A stretch of 64,000 nt of DNA. It comes from Fen-671 sp963735305. Its GTDB lineage: Bacteria > Actinomycetota > Acidimicrobiia > Acidimicrobiales > Palsa-688. Positions 37,544-46,818 of the stretch are shown here, in pieces. A model generated the notes under the pieces. It searched no databases. It worked only from the letters and a program-made list of their open reading frames with translations, and was not told where the DNA came from. A program made the translations under genes and the position numbers. Within the stretch, counting starts at the first letter, position 1. Each line of letters starts with the position of its first letter. The DNA is taken from the NCBI GenBank assembly GCA_963735305.1, contig CAVTKK010000004.1, positions 1,798,001-1,862,000 on the forward strand, given 5' to 3'.

Positions 37544-39322
37544 TTACCGTCCTCCTCCGTTCCCCGTGGCCGTTGGCCCCGTGGCCGTTGGCCCCGTCGC
37601 CGTTGGCCCCTCCGCTCCCGCACCTGAGCCCGGGCCAGCACCGGCTCGCAGCAACTCCTGCTCAGCCTCATTGGACCACTGGCCATCGACGAGCTTGGAC
37701 GCAACGCTGGGGAAACGGTCGGCCAGCTCGGACAGCCGGGTCAGGCCGAGGTCGTGGAGCATGGGGTAGATCACGATCTTGCCGGCCATCGTCTGCTTTT
37801 CCAGGGCCGCCACGCCATCTATGGCGCCGGCCATACCCGATACGGCGTCGACCGAACAGTTGGTGTCCAACTGGCCGGACGACACCTTGTCCAGCAACAC
37901 CTTCATGTCGCTGATGACCGAACCACTGGTGCCGAACATGTAACAGCGACGGCTTATGTAAGTGTCGAGGTCGATCTCTTGGCGCGTGTGGGCGGGGATC
38001 CCGGCAAATATGTCCACCAGGCCGCCCGTCTCGCTATTGTCCACGGCGGCGGCGACCAACGGCCCAGCCGGGACGAGGACAACCTGATAGCTGAAGCGCT
38101 CGGCGAGGGGCTCTTTGGCTGTGTTCACCAACCGCAGGGGCACGCCGTTACGCCTCGAATAGGGCTCGGCTTTCCGCCTCAGTGCCTCCAGCCGGGCATC
38201 GTCTACGTCGGCGCCCACGACACTTATCCCCGGCACCGGCGTGCACAAGCTACGGATCACGTGCATCTGGCCCATGGGGCCGGCCGCGCCGACAATGAGG
38301 ACCTTTTCGTTTGGCCGCAACTCGCCTGACACCGGCACGACGGAGTACGAGTCGACCGCCGACGGCCCCGGAGTGCCGATCCAGCGGGTGAGGCCGTAGT
38401 GGATGCGCCCCACCCCGACCGCCACCCGGCGCCCGATGCGGGCACCCCCGAGGACGAGGTTGATAACCCCCGAAGCCGCCAACTTGTCGTTGAGCACCTC
38501 GATCGTCTCCGCCGAGGCCCCGAAGTAGACGATGTCGTCAAAGCTCTCGTCGGGGAGTTGGCGCACACCGCCGGCACGCGTGAAGGCGGTGCCGCTCGAG
38601 GCCAGCTTCTCGCTCTGAGCAGCATCTGAGGTGACGACCACTACCGACCCCGGCTCGCCGCGAATGTCGAAGGCCTCGGTCAGGCCCAGCATTTCGTGGC
38701 CGGCATCGGCGACCACCAGGAGCCGTCCCCCGGCCATGATCGTCCGGCGGTCGGCGCTGGCGTAGGCGTTTTCGACACATGACCATGGCTCCACCAGGGC
38801 GATGGCCGAAGCGCTCAGGAACTCGGGCACCGGGATCAGGTAACGCTCCCCGGTACCGGGCTCGATGACGATCCGTTCGTCCAGCAGCACGTACTCCTGC
38901 AGCCCTCCTTCGAACGTGTAGCCGAAGGCGGCGTTAGCCCCCCGGGTGACCAGGGTGCGGTAGTCCGTCTGGACCAGGCAACGCTCGCCGACACGATGGC
39001 GCTCGACCTCGGGCCCGATGGCCACTATGCGGCAGGCGACTTCGTGCCCAGGAACGGCGGGTTTGGTGCCAGGAACATAGCTGCGGAACTTCTGGAGGAT
39101 CTCGGGGTTTATCCCGGCCTGGATATCGTCCTTGCGGGGGTGGTCGGAGAACTGCTTGAGGAGCTTCACGTCGGAGAAGCAGAGGCCCACGGACTCGACC
39201 TTGACGAGTACCTCGTGCGGCCCCGGCTGGGGGACTTCTTTTTGGGTGTTGAGGACCAACTGCCCCGGTCCGACCAGCTGCACGGCGAACTGCGTCGCCG
39301 GTACTACGTAGCCTGGGGTCAT
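37544..39322 (-). CDS. Zinc-type medium-chain dehydrogenase, unusually long
   Basis: A 592-residue member of the medium-chain dehydrogenase superfamily. The catalytic zinc residues are visible as Cys48 in GLCFSDVK and His93-Glu94 in VPGHEVA, and the cofactor motif is VLIVGAAGPMGQMHVIRSL near residue 330. At almost 600 residues it is much longer than the usual 340-380, with large inserts around residues 190-300 and a C-terminal tail carrying TATGP repeats. Its substrate is probably a sugar, polyol or phosphorylated polyol, given its neighbours. It ends three bases before the E2 gene, so it belongs to the same operon. Confidence 0.8.
   Translation of the reverse strand: MTPGYVVPATQFAVQLVGPGQLVLNTQKEVPQPGPHEVLVKVESVGLCFSDVKLLKQFSDHPRKDDIQAGINPEILQKFRSYVPGTKPAVPGHEVACRIVAIGPEVERHRVGERCLVQTDYRTLVTRGANAAFGYTFEGGLQEYVLLDERIVIEPGTGERYLIPVPEFLSASAIALVEPWSCVENAYASADRRTIMAGGRLLVVADAGHEMLGLTEAFDIRGEPGSVVVVTSDAAQSEKLASSGTAFTRAGGVRQLPDESFDDIVYFGASAETIEVLNDKLAASGVINLVLGGARIGRRVAVGVGRIHYGLTRWIGTPGPSAVDSYSVVPVSGELRPNEKVLIVGAAGPMGQMHVIRSLCTPVPGISVVGADVDDARLEALRRKAEPYSRRNGVPLRLVNTAKEPLAERFSYQVVLVPAGPLVAAAVDNSETGGLVDIFAGIPAHTRQEIDLDTYISRRCYMFGTSGSVISDMKVLLDKVSSGQLDTNCSVDAVSGMAGAIDGVAALEKQTMAGKIVIYPMLHDLGLTRLSELADRFPSVASKLVDGQWSNEAEQELLRAGAGPGSGAGAEGPTATGPTATGPTATGNGGGR
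37559..37612. repeat. 18-base tandem repeat (x3) at the 3' end of the zinc dehydrogenase gene
   Basis: Three copies of a unit resembling ccgtggccgttggccccg encode the TATGP repeats at the C-terminus of the dehydrogenase. Confidence 0.8.
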
Positions 39323-39391
39323 ATGGTTAGGCCAGCCATCACAATTGGGCCTTTCACAGTTGGGCCTTTCACACTCGGACAGCTCCCACGG

Positions 39392-41504
39392 TCAGTGCAG
39401 CATCACTTGGCCACCGGTCACAGGTAGCGCCTGGCCGGTCTCGTACTCCTGGTCGACGAGGTAATAGATTGCCTTCATGACATCGGCGGTGGTGCACCCC
39501 CGGGCCATCGGCACCTTGCTCTCGTAGAAGCGCTTCACGTCCGCCACCGTGGTCGCCCCCGGCACCTTCCCTGTGCGCAGGTACTGCGCGAACAAGCCCA
39601 TACCGGGGTCGGACCACAGCGGCCCGTCGAAGAAATTGCCCGGACATATGGAGTTCACCTTGATGCCGTCGGTCACCAGTTCCAGAGCGAACGACTGGGT
39701 CAGGCCGATACCCCCGAACTTGCTGCCGGCATAGGCGAAGTTTTTGTTGGACCCCTCGAGCCCCGACTTCGAGTTGATCTGGATTATGTCGCTCCAGTAG
39801 TCGGGCCGGACTTCGTGCTGTGTCGCCAGGACGGCCACGACCTTCTGGGCGCACAGGAAATAACCCTTGTAATTGACGGCGGTGGAGAGGTCGAAGTCCT
39901 CTTCTGTCTGTACCTTCACGCTGGCCGCCCGCAGCACGCCGGCGTTGGAGACAAGCAGGTCGAGCCCACCGTACGCCCGCACGACCTGGTGGACAGCTTC
40001 GGCCACGGACTCCGGGGCGGTGACGTCGATGGCCAACCCTATGGCTCGGCCCGCGCCCAGGGCGGAGCTGAGTGCGGCGGCCGCCTTCTGGCCCCGGCCG
40101 CGTTTACGTCCGAGAGCACCACGTGGGCGCCCTGAGCCGCCAGGTCCTGGGCGATCTCCAGGCCGAAGCCCTGGGCTGCCCCGGTCACCAGGGCGACCTT
40201 GCCCGCCACTCTTCCGGCACCGGCGGCGGCGGTCTTCACGGCCCGGCGGTAGGACTCCACTTCCCATTGCTCGATGAAGGTACGGAAATCGTCCGGCAGG
40301 TACTGGACGCCACCCATACGCTGCGCCCCGGCCATCACCTTGATGGCATCGAGGTACACGAGGCGGGCGATGTTGGCGTCGGCCCAGGTGTCAGCGCACG
40401 CGAACAAGCCCAGGCCCTGCACCAGGACTACGGTCGGAGGCACCTGATACGTGAGCGAGTGCTCCCGCACCGCGCCGGTGAGGCGAGCCTTCAGGTCCGC
40501 AGCCGGCTCGCCGAGGGGGGCTTCGAGCCAGAGTGGGAATGACCGGCAGTACACGATCTGGTCCGGCGTAAGAGGCCCTCCCATGGCAAGGGCACGACCG
40601 CCTTCCCCCGCCACGAGGTCGAGGACCGGGGCGGAACAGTCAAATGTAACCACCTTCAGCGGCTCGCCGGAACGGCCGAGCAGACCCCGCAAGGCCGGTC
40701 CTATCACATTGACCAGAGCACGTACCTCAGTCTCTCCGGGAGCGCGCTGGCCAGTGGCGGGGGCGCCCGCCAACGGGTGCTCCGGACTGGCAAAGCCCGA
40801 GCCCGCATGCTCCACTGCGGCATATTCGCGGCTGGCCTTATCCTTGATGGCCCGCAACGAGGCGGACAGCCAATCAATATGGCCGGACGTCTCCTCGGGT
40901 GTAGCCCCGCTCACTACGAGCCCGTGGTTCTGCATGATCACAGCCCGAGGGCACTGCTTGCCGGTGCGCCGGGTAAAGGCTCGCAGTTCCTCTTGCAGGG
41001 CTTGGGCGAGCGCGAAACCGGGGTCCACCAAGTCGACCCAGATCACGTCCTCACCAAGGTTGTCCTCGACCAGGCGCCGCCCCTCCCGGCCGCAACTGAA
41101 CTGGTTGACGATGGTGGCGTGGAGATGGACCACGAACCGGCCCGGCATCAGATGGTGCAGTACGGCCTCCACCGACGGGCGCTGCATCTGGTCGGGGTGG
41201 AGGCGCGCCGCCAGCACCGCCTGCTTGAAGGCCGCCTCCCGCTCGTCGCGCCGGGTACCGAGGTCGCGCTCGAGCAGCACCTGGAGAGCCGCCCGGTCCA
41301 GGTCTACGAAATCCTGGGGCCGATGTCGGCCAGGGCCGTCCCGCTGCCCTTGACCAGCAGGTGGTCGTCGAACTTCACCGAGGTGTTGCCGCCGCCGGCC
41401 AGGACCAGCTCGGGATCGGCGCCGTAGGCGTGGGACATCTCGACCAGGGCGTCGAGAAGCGAACGAGCGTCAGCTGACAGCGGCGATGACGAAGTTGGGA
41501 CCAT
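39392..41504 (-). CDS. Bifunctional class II aldolase / short-chain dehydrogenase, RhaEW/YuxG type (frame broken twice)
   Basis: About 703 residues. The N-terminal aldolase has GGGNTSVKFDDHLLVKGSGT, then PSVEAVLHHLMPGRFVVHLH with zinc-ligand histidines and VIMQNHGLVVSG. The C-terminal SDR has the cofactor motif VALVTGAAQGFGLEIAQDLA, SNAGVL and the catalytic YAGSKFGG. In B. subtilis and others this fusion cleaves L-rhamnulose-1-phosphate and oxidises lactaldehyde; the substrate here could differ. Frame changes are near 41318 and 40100, both in G/C runs. It starts three bases after the PHP gene stop and is followed by the zinc dehydrogenase. Confidence 0.88.
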
Positions 41505-41507
41505 GCG

Positions 41508-42869
41508 CTAAACCTCCACCGCGTGCTCAGTCTTCGGGGCCATCTCCGCATATTTCTCTATAACGGCGGCGCCCAGTTGGGCGAACGCCCTGATACGGGA
41601 GTCGGCGTCCGGATAGGAGGGGGCAGGCTCTCCGTACGCGTCCACATAACCGGGCTCGCCGTTGGCGGTCAGGAACTGGTGAGCGGCTATTACACACGCT
41701 CCCTCCCAGAAAGTACCCTTCAGGTCGTCGGGTATGGGTTCGCCTCCGGCGCAATGGGGCTCCATCGGGACCATTTCGAGCGTATTGTGCTCGGTGCCCG
41801 CCAGCACTGGTATACCGGCCTGGCGCAGGGCCTGCACGTAAGCCCGGACGACGGGGACGGTGTTGCGGTTGGGTATCAGCTCGGCGCAATGGACCCGGTG
41901 CTGGCGCAGCGATCCCACCAGGTGCTCGACGGGCCGCTCGAACTCGCACACCGGCCGTGCCCCATCGGCCAGGACCGGGTAACAGGGCACCCCCCCGAGG
42001 GCCAGGACCAGCTGGTAGGCGTGGTCGAGGCCCACAAAGGTCTCCTCGACGTAACCAGGCTGGCCGGCCTTCATCAGATGGCCGCGGATGGCGTTCTGGA
42101 CGCTCACGGCGTCCAAGGCCGGGCCCGGGTCGGTACCGAGCACGCGGGCCAGCGCGCCGGCCCGCTCCCCGGGCTCGACAGCGGCGAACAGCGCCTCTTG
42201 AAACCCTTGAGCTACGTGGCGTTCTTGGAGGTACACGGCGTCGGCGGGGACACCGTAACGCCTTACGACGGCGGCCTTGAGAGAGCCTTCGGTCAGTGAC
42301 GTCTCGACGCCGGCGGCGGCGAAAATACGGCTGAGCCGCCCGGTCATAGCCGCGATGCGATCGGAGTCGATCGAGCGCACCGTGCCCATCAGTCCGGCGG
42401 CGGCGGCGTTCATGGGCGCGAACTGCGTGATGCCTTTACCGCACAGGTACGTCTTCCCCGGGTTTCCCGGGTCATTGACCCTGTCGCCGGCGTGGCGGAG
42501 ATCTTCCTGGAGGCAGACCACCTCCAAGCCGAACAGAGGGAAAACCCCGAGCGATGTCGATCGCTGGGCAAACGCCTCGTACACACCGAAGTCGTAGTAG
42601 TTGCTGGCACCGATGACCCCGACTCCCTGGGCCGAGGCCAGTTCGCTGGCCTCGACGACAGTTTGAAAGGCCGAAAAATTCGGAGGCAGGTGCACATGCG
42701 AGTTGACCTTTACGCCACCTACCCGTCGGGACCGGCCGGGCGGCGCGGATAGGGAGGCGGCGACCAGATCCGGCTCCCCGCGCCCGCCCAACGCCCGCAA
42801 AGGTGCCAGCGGCCCGCCCACCGGTCTGGGGCCCGGCCCGGAAATGCCAGAGGCGTGGCCCTCGGTCAT
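41508..42869 (-). CDS. PHP-domain protein, function unknown
   Basis: About 453 residues. After a poorly conserved N-terminal 60 residues it shows a PHP metal-hydrolase start, VKVNSHVHLPPNFSAFQTV, with the HxH pair, then GVIGASNYYDFGVYEAFAQR, HCAELIPNRN and a late VLAGTEHNTLEMVPM His. PHP domains hydrolyse phosphate esters or act as metal sites in DNA polymerases; this one has no polymerase parts. It heads the operon with the aldolase/SDR fusion, so a role in sugar-phosphate or lactone breakdown is reasonable but unproven. I place the start at ATG 42869, which overlaps the stop of a short upstream ORF. Confidence 0.7.
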   Translation of the reverse strand: MTEGHASGISGPGPRPVGGPLAPLRALGGRGEPDLVAASLSAPPGRSRRVGGVKVNSHVHLPPNFSAFQTVVEASELASAQGVGVIGASNYYDFGVYEAFAQRSTSLGVFPLFGLEVVCLQEDLRHAGDRVNDPGNPGKTYLCGKGITQFAPMNAAAAGLMGTVRSIDSDRIAAMTGRLSRIFAAAGVETSLTEGSLKAAVVRRYGVPADAVYLQERHVAQGFQEALFAAVEPGERAGALARVLGTDPGPALDAVSVQNAIRGHLMKAGQPGYVEETFVGLDHAYQLVLALGGVPCYPVLADGARPVCEFERPVEHLVGSLRQHRVHCAELIPNRNTVPVVRAYVQALRQAGIPVLAGTEHNTLEMVPMEPHCAGGEPIPDDLKGTFWEGACVIAAHQFLTANGEPGYVDAYGEPAPSYPDADSRIRAFAQLGAAVIEKYAEMAPKTEHAVEV

Positions 42870-42964
42870 GCCCGCGAACAGCCGTTTGTCATCGTGGCAC
42901 CCGGACAATCGTCTGCAACCGAGCACACCACTGTTATGAGCCTAGCCCGGCCGACCCGGAACAT
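42866..42964 (-). CDS. Short leader ORF upstream of the PHP gene
   Basis: A 32-codon ORF with an ideal ribosome site (AAAGGAGG, six bases before ATG 42964), preceded by an AT-rich stretch (ttataaaatcg) that could hold a promoter. It encodes MFRVGRARLITVVCSVADDC followed by 12 residues, and its TGA overlaps the ATG of the PHP gene (ATGA). It may be a leader peptide that couples or attenuates translation of the operon. Alternatively it is the true N-terminus of the PHP protein, put out of frame by a base error. Confidence 0.45.
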   Translation of the reverse strand: MFRVGRARLITVVCSVADDCPGATMTNGCSRA

Positions 42965-43034
42965 TGCGCCTCCTTTGAAACGATTTTATAACCATACGCT
43001 CAGGGGCACAAAAACCGCGGCAGCCGCCGCCGTC

Positions 43035-44173
43035 TCAGGCCGACCGGCCCCCGTCGGCCGCCACCTCGCCCAGTACGTGGCGCACTCCCCGGGCGATCTT
43101 CAGATCTTCGCGGGCGGCGACCACGAACGACCTCACGGCGGAACCGGCCGCGCTCAGCTCGGCGTCGGCCTGGGCCGCGGTGTTTGTCCCTTCGTCCACG
43201 GCCAGGCCCAGGTACCCGAGCCCTTCGGTGGCCCTCCACCGCACCGGTGCCGATCGCTCGCCCACGCCTCCGGTGAACACGAGGGCGTCCAGACCTCCCA
43301 GGGCCGACACCATGGCCGCGATGCCGGCCCGCAGGCGGTGGAGGTAGACACCGATGGCCAGGGCGGCGTCGGGGTCACCTCGGCTTTCCCCCTCCAGTAC
43401 AACGCGCATGTCCGCCGTGCCGCTGAGCCCGAGCAGGCCGGACCGGTGCTCGAGCGTCGAGGCAAGCTCCGACGAAGGCATGCCGACGTGTTCTTCCAAC
43501 CACAGGAGCAGCCCCGGGTCGACCGACCCCGACCGTGTGGCCATGACCAGCCCCTCGTTGGGAGTGAAACCCATGGTTGTGTCCACGGAAATGCCGTCTC
43601 GCACCGCGGCCAGGGAAGCGCCGGCGCCGAGGTGACAGGTGACAATTCGGAGCGGCCCGTTGCGGAGGGGCCCGAAATGCCGGCGCCCATCATCTCGGCA
43701 CCACGGCGGGACGCGTAGGAGTGCGAGAGACCATGGAACCCGAACCGGCGCAGGTCCCAGCGCCTACGCCACTGGACGGGTAGTGCGTACGTCATGGCCG
43801 CGGCCGGGAGGGTGGCGTGGAAAGCGGTGTCGAAGCAGGCCACGGTGGCTACTTTCGGGAGCATCCGGGTCACCGCCTCCAGGCCCCGCAAGGATTTCGG
43901 TTGGTGCAGAGGGGCCAGGTCGGACAGGGCCTCCAGGCGGCGCACGACGCCGGCGTCGACCAGGACCGGTGTGGTGAACTCGGTCCCGCCGTGCACGATG
44001 CGGTGGCCCACGGCGTCGATCGGGCTGTAACGGCCCACTACTTCCTTGAGGGCGGCCTGGTCGACCTGGCCTCCGGGAGCGGGCAGGACCTCGGAGGCAA
44101 CCAGTTCATCACGCTCATCGAGCACGGACAACTTGAGGCTGCTCGACCCGGCGTTGACGACAAGAAGGCGCAT
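43035..44173 (-). CDS. ackA: Acetate kinase (frame broken)
   Basis: Converts acetyl phosphate and ADP to acetate and ATP. The N-terminal signature LLVVNAGSSSLKLSVLD, GHRIVHGG and FDTAFHATLP, then RRFGFHGLSHSYASRR lie in one frame. From about IVTCHLGAGASLAAVRDGIS through DTTMGFTPNEGLVMATRSG and FTGGVGERSAPVR the frame is different; a missing base in the ggggcccc stretch near 43670 explains it. It lies 65 bases after the phosphoketolase gene on the same strand, so the two probably form one operon that turns acetyl phosphate into ATP. Confidence 0.92.
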
Positions 44174-44238
44174 CGGTGGTTTGCGGCGGTGTCAGTAGGG
44201 CCAGACCCAATCGCGGATTTCCGGGTCGTCGTCACCGT

Positions 44239-46578
44239 CTAGGCGCGTGTAGGCCCGCGCCCGGCCCGTTCGTCGGCCATCGCCTGACGCAGAGATGCGG
44301 CGCGCGAGCCGAGGAAGGGCACTCTGGCGATCACGTCCATGACGAGGTGGAAACGGTCGAGGTCGTTCATCATAACCATGTCGAAGGGGGTCGTCGTTGT
44401 GCCTTCCTCCTTGTAACCCCGCACGTGCATGTTGGCGTGATTGGTACGCCTGTAGGTGAGGCGGTGGATGAGCCACGGATAGCCATGATAGGCGAATATC
44501 ACTGGCTTGTCCTTGGTGAAGAGCATGTCGAACTCGGCGTCCGACAGCCCGTGGGGGTGTTCGGACTCGGGCTGCAGGCGCATCAGGTCGACGACGTTGA
44601 CGACTCGGACCTTGAGGTCCGGCAGGTGCACGCGCAAGAGGTCCACCGCGGCCAGGGTTTCCAGCGTCGGGACGTCCCCGCAGCAGCCCATGACCACGTC
44701 AGGGTCACCGTCGTCGTTGGACGCCCAGTCCCAAATGCCGATTCCCCGGGTGCAGTGCAGGATGGCCTGGTCCATCGTCAGGTAGTTCAGTGCCGGCTGC
44801 TTGCCGGCCACGATCACGTTGACGTAATGGCGGCTACGCAGGCAGTGGTCGGCCACCGACAGCAGGCAATTGCTGTCGGGCGGAAGGTAAACCCGGATGA
44901 CCTCGGCCTTTTTGTTGACGACGTGGTCGATGAAACCAGGGTCCTGGTGCGAGAAGCCGTTGTGGTCCTGACGCCACACGTGCGAGGAGAGCAGGTAATT
45001 GAGCGAGGCTATGGGCCGGCGCCAAGGTATCCCGCTCGTGCTCTTCAGCCATTTGGCGTGCTGGTTGAACATCGAGTCGACGATGTGGATGAAAGCCTCA
45101 TAGCTGGTGAACATCCCGTGCCTGCCCGTTAGCAGGTAGCCCTCCAGCCAGCCCTGGCACTGGTGCTCCGAAAGGACTTCCATGACCCTGCCTTCGGGCG
45201 CCAGATGGTCGTCGGTGTCCCGGATCTCGGCTTCCCACTGGCGATTGGTGACCTCGAAAACCGAACCCAGGCGATTGGAGGCGACCTCGTCGGGACCGAA
45301 GAGGCGGAATTGCGTGGGGTTGGCGGTCATCACGTCCCGCAAGAACGAACCCAGTACCCGGGTGGCTTCGCTGAAGGTGGTCCCGGGGTGTGCCACCGGC
45401 ACCCCGTACTGGCGAAAATCGGGCAGTTCCATGTCGACCAGGAGCAGGCCGCCGTTGCTGTGGGGGTTGGCGCTCATACGCCGGTGGCTCTTGGGCGGCA
45501 GGGCGGCCAGGTCGGGCACCAGGGCCCCGTTGTCATCGAAGAGCTCCTCGGGCCGGTAGCTGTGGAGCCACGATTCGAGCGCGGCAAGGTGTTCGGGGTT
45601 GGTGCGCACCTCGGCCAGCGGCACCTGGTGCGAGCGCCAGGTGCCCTCCGTGGGGAGCCCATCGACGAACTTGGGGCCGGTCCAGCCTTTGGGCGAACGT
45701 AACACGATCATGGGCCAGCGGGGCCTTGCCGTCACCCCCTGCTCCCGGGCGGCGCGCTGGATGGAAGTGACCCGCTCGATCACCGTGTCGAGGGTGGCCG
45801 CCATGAGCTGGTGCATCGCCGCCGGGTCGTCGCCTGACACCCAGTGAACCTCGTGGCCGTAGCCTTCTAACAAAGAGGTCAGCTCGTCGTCGCCTATGCG
45901 GGCCAGCACGGTCGGGTTGGCGATCTTGTAGCCGTTGAGGTGCAGGATGGGCACAACGGCGCCGTCGCTGACGGGGTCCAGGAACTTGTTGCCGTGCCAA
46001 CCCGTCGCCAGGGGGCCCGTTTCAGCCTCGCCGTCACCGATTACACAGCAGACGAGCAGGTCCGGGTTGTCGAAAGCGGCGCCGTAGGCGTGCGAGAGGG
46101 CATAACCAAGCTCCCCACCCTCGTGGATCGAGCCCGGCGTCTCCGGGGCGACGTGTGAGGGTATGCCACCCGGGAAGCTGAACTGGCGGAACAGCTTGCG
46201 TAGACCCTCCCGGTCCCGGGTTATGTGGGGGTAGGTCTCGGTGTACGTCCCCTCGAGATAGGCGTTGGCAACGGCCGCCGGGCCGCCGTGCCCCGGGCCC
46301 ATCACGTAGATGGCATTGAGGTCCCAATTGCGGATGACCCGGTTCATGTGGGCGTAGACGAAGTTGAGGCCCGGTGTCGTGCCCCAGTGCCCAAGCAGAC
46401 GGGCCTTCACGTCGGCGGGTTTGAGGGGCTGGCGCACCAAGGGGTTGTCCAGGAGATAGATCTGACCGACCGAGACGTAGTTGGCAGCCCGCCAGTAGGC
46501 GTCGATCTGCTGAGCCTCTGGCTCGGAAAGGGGCCCGGGGGGCAGCACCGGGACGGCGGTGGCGGTGGCTTGGGTCAT
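44239..46578 (-). CDS. xfp: Phosphoketolase
   Basis: A 779-residue thiamine-diphosphate enzyme that splits xylulose-5-phosphate (and often fructose-6-phosphate) with phosphate into acetyl phosphate and a shorter sugar phosphate. Visible signatures are AIYVMGPGHGGPAAVANAYL, SIHEGGELGYALSHAYGAAF, the TPP motif CVIGDGEAETGPLATGW ... LNGYKI, and PNSNGGLL-like SANPHSNGGLLLVDME. The ATG at 46578 has GAAGGAGA nine bases upstream. Full-length and uninterrupted. With ackA it gives a short route from sugar phosphates to acetate and ATP. Confidence 0.96.
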   Translation of the reverse strand: MTQATATAVPVLPPGPLSEPEAQQIDAYWRAANYVSVGQIYLLDNPLVRQPLKPADVKARLLGHWGTTPGLNFVYAHMNRVIRNWDLNAIYVMGPGHGGPAAVANAYLEGTYTETYPHITRDREGLRKLFRQFSFPGGIPSHVAPETPGSIHEGGELGYALSHAYGAAFDNPDLLVCCVIGDGEAETGPLATGWHGNKFLDPVSDGAVVPILHLNGYKIANPTVLARIGDDELTSLLEGYGHEVHWVSGDDPAAMHQLMAATLDTVIERVTSIQRAAREQGVTARPRWPMIVLRSPKGWTGPKFVDGLPTEGTWRSHQVPLAEVRTNPEHLAALESWLHSYRPEELFDDNGALVPDLAALPPKSHRRMSANPHSNGGLLLVDMELPDFRQYGVPVAHPGTTFSEATRVLGSFLRDVMTANPTQFRLFGPDEVASNRLGSVFEVTNRQWEAEIRDTDDHLAPEGRVMEVLSEHQCQGWLEGYLLTGRHGMFTSYEAFIHIVDSMFNQHAKWLKSTSGIPWRRPIASLNYLLSSHVWRQDHNGFSHQDPGFIDHVVNKKAEVIRVYLPPDSNCLLSVADHCLRSRHYVNVIVAGKQPALNYLTMDQAILHCTRGIGIWDWASNDDGDPDVVMGCCGDVPTLETLAAVDLLRVHLPDLKVRVVNVVDLMRLQPESEHPHGLSDAEFDMLFTKDKPVIFAYHGYPWLIHRLTYRRTNHANMHVRGYKEEGTTTTPFDMVMMNDLDRFHLVMDVIARVPFLGSRAASLRQAMADERAGRGPTRA

Positions 46579-46685
46579 GGTCCGCGCTCTCCTTCGTCAA
46601 CGGCGGCTCGTGCGGTGACGGCCGGGCGTTCAACGGCACGCTAGCTTCCCCAGGTGGGTTAGCCGAGCGGGCGGCGCCTTTGGAG

Positions 46686-46703
46686 ACGGGGAAATCACCC
46701 CGT
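46686..46703. promoter_or_regulatory. Palindrome in the xfp / secreted-protein divergent promoter region
   Basis: The 18-base stretch acggggaaatcaccccgt has perfect six-base arms around aaatca. It sits about 110 bases before xfp and 115 before the divergent secreted-protein gene, in a 240-base spacer that otherwise shows no gene. It is an operator candidate; no regulator can be named. Confidence 0.4.
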
Positions 46704-46818
46704 TCACGTCCCGTTCTTCGCAGGATCATCACAATTTGGTGGCAACATGCATAACAAGTCGGACAGACACTGATGGCAAGGGCCACGAGCGGCCCGTCTG
46801 ACTAGGAGGCAAAGTTCC

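Noticed and set aside
39343..39373. Two copies of ttgggcctttcaca between the aldolase/SDR and zinc dehydrogenase genes
   Set aside because: Only two short copies with no pairing potential; too little to call a regulatory site.
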